From contig JAFDCA010000597.1 in the NCBI GenBank assembly GCA_019313025.1, positions 1 through 10,805 on the forward strand: a stretch of DNA of 10,805 bases, in the 5' to 3' direction. Under the pieces are notes generated by a model. That model made no database searches, was not told the DNA's origin, and saw only the letters and a list, made by a program, of their open reading frames with translations. The translations under genes were made by a program, and so were the position numbers. How positions within the stretch are numbered: the first letter of the stretch is position 1; every line of letters begins with the position of its first letter. Shown piece after piece: positions 7,116 through 10,805 of the stretch. This DNA is from Deltaproteobacteria bacterium. Its GTDB lineage: Bacteria; Desulfobacterota; Desulfobacteria; Desulfobacterales; UBA11574.

Positions 7116-7177
7116 GGCTATAATCCTCTGTTTATCATATTTTTTTGTGGAAGCGCTTTAAGTGAGGAGGTAAATCA

Positions 7178-7531
7178 ATGTCTTTTTCAATTCAGAGCAC
7201 ACTTTCGGCAATAAAGGCGTTTGGACAGAAAATGGCGGTTACTGCCAACAATATTGCAAACGTGGAAACGGAAGGATTCAGAAAAAGCAAGGCGACGTTG
7301 GTTGAAGGTCCTAGAAAGAATGTGGAGGTAGAGATCACACAACCGGACATCCCGGGTCCAGTTGTTCTTGATGGTGCCGATGGACGATTAACGGAAAAAG
7401 AAATGTCCAATGTGGATCTTGCAGAGGAAATCCCTCAAACGATCCTTGCACAAAGGGGTTATGAGGCAAATCTTGCAACTTTAAGAACCCAGGATGAAAT
7501 GTTAAAGTCCGTCATTGATATCATCAAGTAA
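7178..7531 (+). CDS. Short solitary flagellar basal-body rod/FlgC-like protein
   Basis: This 117-aa protein carries both ends of the flagellar rod/hook family and almost nothing between. The N-terminus has the rod-domain signature with ANNIANVETEGF (23-34). The C-terminus has NVDLAEE (78-84) and ILAQRGYEANLATLRTQDEM (89-108), the conserved terminal helix of FlgB/FlgC/FlgG-type proteins. FlgC is usually about 135-150 aa, so this is a minimal version. Rod-type proteins are exported by the flagellar type III apparatus and pack through their terminal helices; here there is no signal peptide, as expected. GAGGAGG (7164-7170) stands 7 bp before ATG 7178. No other flagellar gene is visible beside it. 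The sigma-28-like promoter and c-di-GMP riboswitch upstream suggest late, second-messenger-gated expression, not usual for a true rod protein. It may be an accessory or paralogous axial protein. Confidence 0.8.
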   Translation: MSFSIQSTLSAIKAFGQKMAVTANNIANVETEGFRKSKATLVEGPRKNVEVEITQPDIPGPVVLDGADGRLTEKEMSNVDLAEEIPQTILAQRGYEANLATLRTQDEMLKSVIDIIK

Positions 7532-7846
7532 AACATCCGGGGTACAAAGGGCTGTTTCCCTGATAGCCAGACAAGTTAAGAGTGCCTATTTGTCCCGTAT
7601 TAAACGGGGAACTTATTGTATTTAATCAATTATATAAAATCACCGGCTTCCAGCTCTTAGAGCCTACAGCTCGGAGAGAGCAATGCGACTCCACAATTTT
7701 AGCTCACTTCAAACTCTTGTCCGCTGATGTACGGTGGTGGATTAGTTCACTTCAAACTCTTGGAACAATTCTTTAGACCGAGTCAGTGAAAAATGATATA
7801 GGCAACATCCATTTAAACTGTAACATGACACCATTGTTCATGATTT
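7532..7846. other. 315-bp gap between convergent genes, no supported gene
   Basis: The stretch separates the rod-like gene (+) from the DUF4412-like gene (-). A 64-codon GTG-started frame runs from 7582 to 7776 but lacks a ribosome-binding site and any recognisable motif, and it spans the direct repeats described separately. A small CCCGT/ACGGG hairpin (7594-7608) has no T-run. No convincing terminator for either flanking gene is seen. Confidence 0.6.
7701..7762. repeat. Pair of 19-bp direct repeats, 43-bp period
   Basis: AGCTCACTTCAAACTCTTG (7701-7719) and AGTTCACTTCAAACTCTTG (7744-7762) differ at one base. The period of 43 bp is not a multiple of three, which argues against coding repeats. 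Insertion sequences of the IS21 family carry several internal repeats of this kind near each end, so this may be a relic end of such an element, but no transposase fragment is seen. A binding site pair is the alternative. Confidence 0.5.
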
Positions 7847-8449
7847 TTACTGTCTTGGCATACCGGGCATCATTGGCATGGACATCTTTTGGTAGCCCGA
7901 AGGAATATTAAAAAGGGATTCAGAAACCGTCTTTTCCTGGATATTCCGGTACTCAGTAACCATATGGCCGGATGGCCCATCCATTTCCATTTTAACGGGG
8001 AAATTTAATTTTTCAGAAATCCAGTATGTTGCAGTGCCTATAGATGGATCATTGAAGGAATAATCGTATTTTGAACACATATACCCGTTGACCTTTTCTT
8101 TGCCTATAAATTTTTTCTTCCCCATCTTTTCCAGTTCATCAGGATCCACAGGTGTCATATTTTTCTGACGATCCGCCGACATTTCCATATACATCATTTG
8201 CCCCGGCATAAGAATCCAGACAACTCCTTTATCTTTTCTAAAAATCGTTATTTGTTTTTCGCCTCTGATGTTCATTTCCTGCCTGAGGTTGTTTCCTTTA
8301 AGAAACATTTTTCCTTTAAAGCTTCCCACGGACGATTTGTGAATCATGTCAGCGGTAATATCTGCGGCATTCCCCGATACTGAAACCAATACAGTTATCA
8401 AAAGAATGATGCCAAAAAGTTTGAACCGTGACTTAAACCTTTTTATCAT
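7847..8449 (-). CDS. Exported DUF4412/LolA-fold-like protein
   Basis: From the chosen ATG at 8449 the protein has 200 aa. It starts MIKRFKSRFKLF, a positively charged n-region, then a hydrophobic core (GIILLITVLVSV) and a likely signal peptidase I site near SGNA-AD (residues 25-30); there is no lipobox cysteine. The mature part has repeated beta-strand-like segments (SSVGSFKGKMFLKGNNLRQE, ITIFRKDKGVVWILMP, KVNGYMCSKYDYSF, ATYWISEKLNFPVKME), the pattern of DUF4412 and outer-membrane lipoprotein carrier-like proteins. The role is probably periplasmic, perhaps lipid or lipoprotein related; the function is not known. The tail MSMPMMPGMPRQ is methionine-rich. A longer frame from 8506 would place 19 charged residues before the signal peptide and is less likely. 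It lies 86 bp after a response regulator gene on the same strand and may be co-transcribed with it. Confidence 0.72.
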   Translation of the reverse strand: MIKRFKSRFKLFGIILLITVLVSVSGNAADITADMIHKSSVGSFKGKMFLKGNNLRQEMNIRGEKQITIFRKDKGVVWILMPGQMMYMEMSADRQKNMTPVDPDELEKMGKKKFIGKEKVNGYMCSKYDYSFNDPSIGTATYWISEKLNFPVKMEMDGPSGHMVTEYRNIQEKTVSESLFNIPSGYQKMSMPMMPGMPRQ

Positions 8450-8450
8450 G

Positions 8451-8460
8451 CTTTCCCCCT
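8451..8460 (-). promoter_or_regulatory. Ribosome-binding site fixing the start of the DUF4412-like gene
   Basis: Read on the minus strand the bases are AGGGGGAAAG, ending one base before ATG 8449-8447. The purine block AGGGGG lies about 5 bases from the ATG. Together with the signal peptide that begins at this ATG it favours 8449 over the upstream ATG at 8506, which is followed by a T-run of nine and lacks comparable upstream purines. Confidence 0.6.
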
Positions 8461-8535
8461 TTTTTTGATCTTTAAGCGATTTGTTAAAAAAAAATTCGGG
8501 TTTCATATATTGGCTCTTTGATCATTGTCATTCCT

Positions 8536-8904
8536 TTATTCTTTTACAAGTTCTCTAACGGCATCTAAAAGTTGCTTTCTCGCAACAGGTTTTGTAAAAG
8601 TTCGCTGTACTCCCAATATTTTGGCCATTCGAAGGTGGTCTTTTGTTCCGATATATCCCCCTCCAGATATGGCGATTATCTTCACATCGGGAAAATCTTT
8701 CCGAAGTTCAATGATCGTTTCGATACCCTCCTTCTCGGGCATGATAAGGTCAGTAATGATTAGGTCAACAGGCTCTTCCCGATAGAGCCTCAGCCCCTGT
8801 TCTCCGTTAGAAGCCTGTAAAACATCGTAGCCTTCGCGTGTTAAGGATTCATAGAGCATCTCCAGCACGAGATCATCATCATCTATGACAAGAATTCGAG
8901 CCAT
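8536..8904 (-). CDS. Single-domain response regulator (CheY-like receiver)
   Basis: This 122-aa protein is one receiver domain with no output domain. The acidic pocket is DDDD (8-11), the phosphoacceptor is D52 in IITDLIMP, the switch Ser is S80 (IAISGGG) and the conserved lysine is K105 (FTKPV). All residues needed for phosphotransfer are present. The protein should be cytoplasmic and act by protein contacts, as CheY- or Spo0F-like regulators do. No histidine kinase is in the window, so its partner is unknown. On the minus strand GGAGGAGG lies about 8 bases before ATG 8904. The gene is followed by the exported DUF4412-like gene and is divergent from the EAL-HDOD gene. The GGGYIGTKDHLRMAK insertion-like segment after S80 resembles receivers in deltaproteobacterial hybrid systems; that is an impression and not proof. 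Confidence 0.9.
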   Translation of the reverse strand: MARILVIDDDDLVLEMLYESLTREGYDVLQASNGEQGLRLYREEPVDLIITDLIMPEKEGIETIIELRKDFPDVKIIAISGGGYIGTKDHLRMAKILGVQRTFTKPVARKQLLDAVRELVKE

Positions 8905-8939
8905 CTATTACTGTCCTCCTCCCTCTCCGTTTTGAAAAA

Positions 8940-8968
8940 AATATATCAAACTTTTTCATAAAATACAA
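8940..8968 (-). promoter_or_regulatory. Candidate sigma-70 promoter for the response regulator gene
   Basis: Read on the minus strand, TTGTAT (8968-8963) and TATATT (8945-8940) are separated by 17 bases, giving four and five of six consensus matches. The distance to ATG 8904 is about 35 bases, leaving a short leader with the ribosome-binding site. The region is AT-rich, so chance matches are possible. Confidence 0.35.
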
Positions 8969-9156
8969 TTTTTCAAAATGCTAAATCGAGATACGCCGTT
9001 CTGCCAAAATATTGACACAAATTAACACAATGTTGGCGAACAACTGGTCATATGTTCATCCATCGATTAAAATGAAGCACGAATCATGCCCACGTAATCA
9101 TTGAGTTGTTCTTGGCTTGAGGCAAGTTTCATGCAAACAATCCATATACCACCTTT

Positions 9157-9172
9157 TGGCATGTTTTTTGCT
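9157..9172 (+). promoter_or_regulatory. Sigma-54 (RpoN) promoter upstream of the EAL-HDOD gene
   Basis: TTGGCATG, four T, then TTGCT gives the -24/-12 pattern TGGCAT-N5-TTGCT with the invariant GG (9158-9159) and GC (9170-9171) exactly 10 bases apart. A start near 9183 would leave a leader of about 150 bases before ATG 9337. No stop-free ORF or obvious activator palindrome was recognised in the 432-bp divergent gap (8905-9336), which otherwise holds only the candidate promoter for the response regulator. Confidence 0.65.
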
Positions 9173-9336
9173 TTTTAGAAGTCTACAAAAGTTTCTCTTG
9201 CAAAAATATCTACAGCCCGCTATAGACCTACAACAGAAACTGAGCATACCCTATTATTAATCTGGAAAATCCTGAATTCTAAGAGGCATTAATAGAGTCA
9301 ATGACAGCAACTAATCTCTATTGAAAATGAACACCT

Positions 9337-10545
9337 ATGGAAGTATATGTCGCAAGACAACCTATTTTTAATAAAAATAAAAAATTGTACGGATATGAAC
9401 TTCTTTTTCGTGACGGGTTATCCAACGCCTTCCCAGATATTGATGGTGATACAGCCACCTCCAAACTTCTGTCCAACAGTTTCTTCAGCATCGGCATGAA
9501 CCAGCTTACAGCCGGGAAAACAGCCTTTATCAATTTTCCTCAAGGTTTATTGTTAAAAAAAATTCCCATGATGTTTCCTTCAGAAAAAATGATGGTTGAA
9601 ATACTGGAAGATGTGGACCCTAATGAACAGGTTGTCAGTGCCTGTACTGATATTGCAGAAGCAGGATATTCATTTGCATTGGATGACTTTGTTTTTAAAA
9701 ACGAATTAATACCCTTAATCAAGCTTGCAGACATTATTAAAATTGATTTCATGCTGACTCCCGTTGATGAAATACAGAAAATGGTGAACCGGTTCAAAGG
9801 CAATAACATCAAATTGCTTGCTGAAAAAATAGAGACATACGAAGCATTCGAAAAGGCTCTGTCTATGGGGTTTATATACTTTCAGGGATATTTTTTCAGC
9901 AAACCGGAAATCATTTCAGGAAAAGAAATCGCCCCTTCCAAAATCACCCTGTTGCAGATCGTTGGTGAGGCAAATAAGAAAGAGTGCAGTTTCGAAAAAC
10001 TCGAGAAACTTATTAACCGGGATGTGTCAATTTCCTACAAACTATTGCGCTATATTAATTCCGCCTTTTTTAAACGCGCTCGTGAAATCTCTACCATTAA
10101 ACATGCCATCATTTTATTGGGAGAGATGGAGGTCAAGCGATTTATCTCCATGGTTGCCACTGCAGAGCTCGCTTCAGATAAGCCCGATGAACTTGTTAGA
10201 GCGTCCATTATCAGAGCCAGATTTTGCGAACTTTTGGGAATGCACTCACAGAACGGGACAGATATTTCAGAGCTTTTTCTCATGGGTCTTTTCTCCCTTA
10301 TTGATGCGATACTCGATAATAAAATGGACAATATTATGCAATCCCTACCATTGTCGAAAAACATTAAACAGGCTCTGTTGGAGGAAAAAGGCGATCTGGC
10401 AGATTATTTAAAACTGGTTTCCAGCTATGAGTCGGCGAATTGGGAAACATTTTCTTCCATCATTTCCAAAATCAATATCAATGAGAAAAAGATTCCTGAA
10501 TTCTATCAGGATGCCGTGAACTGGGCTGACTCGTATTTAATTTAG
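9337..10545 (+). CDS. EAL-HDOD (YuxH-type) c-di-GMP signalling protein
   Basis: This 402-aa protein has an N-terminal EAL-like domain (about 1-200) and a C-terminal HDOD domain (about 200-390). The start VARQPIFNKNKKLYGYELLF is typical of YuxH-type EAL-HDOD proteins. The metal and catalytic positions of EAL phosphodiesterases can be traced: E21 (ELLFR), N66 (INF), E88 (EILE), D116-D117 (LDDF), K135 (IKID), E163 (AEKIE) and Q183 (FQGY). However, the loop after DDF, normally DFG-x-GYSS, is DDFVFKNELIPL, so activity may be reduced or lost. The HDOD part shows LINRDVSISYKLLRYINSA and KHAIILLGEMEVKRFISM. No membrane segment is seen. ATG 9337 is preceded in frame by TGA at 9328 and has only a weak ribosome-binding site. 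The TAG stop lies on the edge of an inserted repeat element. Confidence 0.9.
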   Translation: MEVYVARQPIFNKNKKLYGYELLFRDGLSNAFPDIDGDTATSKLLSNSFFSIGMNQLTAGKTAFINFPQGLLLKKIPMMFPSEKMMVEILEDVDPNEQVVSACTDIAEAGYSFALDDFVFKNELIPLIKLADIIKIDFMLTPVDEIQKMVNRFKGNNIKLLAEKIETYEAFEKALSMGFIYFQGYFFSKPEIISGKEIAPSKITLLQIVGEANKKECSFEKLEKLINRDVSISYKLLRYINSAFFKRAREISTIKHAIILLGEMEVKRFISMVATAELASDKPDELVRASIIRARFCELLGMHSQNGTDISELFLMGLFSLIDAILDNKMDNIMQSLPLSKNIKQALLEEKGDLADYLKLVSSYESANWETFSSIISKININEKKIPEFYQDAVNWADSYLI

Positions 10546-10732
10546 TGTCCATCCATAAATGATCTTTTTGTCCAATCTCTGCGTTATGCTCAAAAAATAA
10601 TCCTCAAAATATCATTCATATGCCGGCTTGTCCCGGTACTTTACAGGGTGGTTATTTTTTCACATGCCTTTTTATTCCGTTGTTTCAAGCGGGAGATATT
10701 GAACAAAAATCCTAATTTTTGGATGGATACAG
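10543..10732 (+). mobile_element. MITE-like palindromic element, copy 2
   Basis: GTGTCCATCCATAAAT at 10545-10560 is matched in inverse by ATTTTTGGATGGATAC ending at 10730 (14 of 16). The sequence aligns with the reverse complement of the copy at 5982-6122: shared blocks include CCATAAATG, TTTTG.CCAAT, TCTCGTT-like/CTGCGTTATGCT, AAAAA.TAATTCTC-like, AAATATCA, ATATG, TGGTTA.TTTTTT and CAAAA.AT at the right end. This copy is about 45 bp longer through two internal additions. The left flank is TA (10543-10544), the right flank AG, so the presumed TA duplication is no longer intact. No transposase is encoded. Confidence 0.75.
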
Positions 10733-10744
10733 TCTGATTTTCCC

Positions 10745-10780
10745 CTATGTTTTATCCGGTTGCAATATGCAACCACATAG
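10745..10780. repeat. Interrupted hairpin/palindrome after the second mobile element
   Basis: GGTTGCA (10758-10764) and TGCAACC (10768-10774) are perfect inverse arms around ATA, and CTATGT (10745-10750)/ACATAG (10775-10780) extend them, with seven unpaired bases TTTATCC only on the left. It lacks a T-run, so it is not a typical terminator. It may be an operator for a gene beyond the window or part of another repeat. Nothing else is recognised from 10781 to the end. Confidence 0.5.
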
Positions 10781-10805
10781 AAAATGTTACAGCAGACATT
10801 ATGGT

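Noticed and set aside
7119..7124. TATAAT as an independent promoter for the rod-like gene
   Set aside because: At 16-18 bases upstream there is no acceptable -35 box, and the surroundings are very AT-rich, so a chance match is likely.
7582..7776. 64-codon open frame starting with GTG
   Set aside because: No ribosome-binding site, no motif, and it spans direct repeats with a period not divisible by three.
8450..8506. Upstream ATG giving a 219-aa DUF4412-like protein
   Set aside because: It would bury the signal peptide behind 19 polar residues; the ATG at 8449 has a strong purine block and starts a regular signal peptide.
8483..8524. Tiny minus-strand ORF between the response regulator and the DUF4412-like gene
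   Set aside because: Although AAGGA precedes its ATG, it ends after 13 codons within the T-run and shows no sign of selection.
1..10805. CRISPR arrays, tRNA or rRNA genes, prophage or toxin-antitoxin modules
   Set aside because: No regularly spaced repeat series, no tRNA or rRNA signature and no matching protein pairs were seen on either strand.

Overview
The window reads as a chromosomal segment of an anaerobic, flagellated, mesophilic Gram-negative bacterium, most likely a member of the Desulfobacterota (former Deltaproteobacteria, Desulfobacterales-like). This rests on the gene content: a multi-subunit 2-oxoacid:ferredoxin oxidoreductase joined to a GltD/ferredoxin fusion, an oxygen-sensitive class I fumarase, a sigma-54-type promoter before an EAL-HDOD gene, a c-di-GMP riboswitch, and small palindromic dispersed repeats. 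The assignment is inference; no rRNA or other phylogenetic marker is present.

Positions 1-3974 (+ strand) are the end of a tightly packed operon: the tail of the gamma subunit, then alpha, beta and a 550-aa GltD-like flavoprotein with a C-terminal two-cluster ferredoxin domain. Gaps are 4 bp, 2 bp and a 1-bp overlap. No separate delta (ferredoxin) subunit lies in the visible part; the ferredoxin domain of the flavoprotein probably takes its place, which would let the complex pass electrons between 2-oxoacid and NAD(P)(H). A perfect 14-bp-arm terminator (4022-4051) closes the operon. A monocistronic class I fumarase (4099-5712) follows, so the first half is central carbon metabolism.

Positions 5713-7177 are more AT-rich and repeat-laden. 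A 186-bp imperfect palindrome (5737-5922) and a 141-bp MITE-like element (5982-6122) precede a YkgJ-type cysteine-cluster gene (6139-6789). Next comes a compact regulatory cassette: a sigma-28 (FliA)-like promoter (6843-6870), a c-di-GMP-I (GEMM) riboswitch (about 6881-6965) with a possible terminator/antiterminator platform, a 95-bp inverted-repeat insert, and a short solitary flagellar rod-like protein (7178-7531). This cassette is the most interesting item in the window.

Positions 7532-10805 hold a gap with two 19-bp direct repeats, a minus-strand pair (receiver-only response regulator, then an exported DUF4412/LolA-fold-like protein), and, divergently, a sigma-54-type promoter driving an EAL-HDOD protein. 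A second copy of the MITE-like family (10545-10730) sits exactly at the end of that gene and supplies its stop codon. Riboswitch, rod-like protein, EAL-HDOD protein and single-domain receiver together suggest a c-di-GMP/motility theme in the second half.
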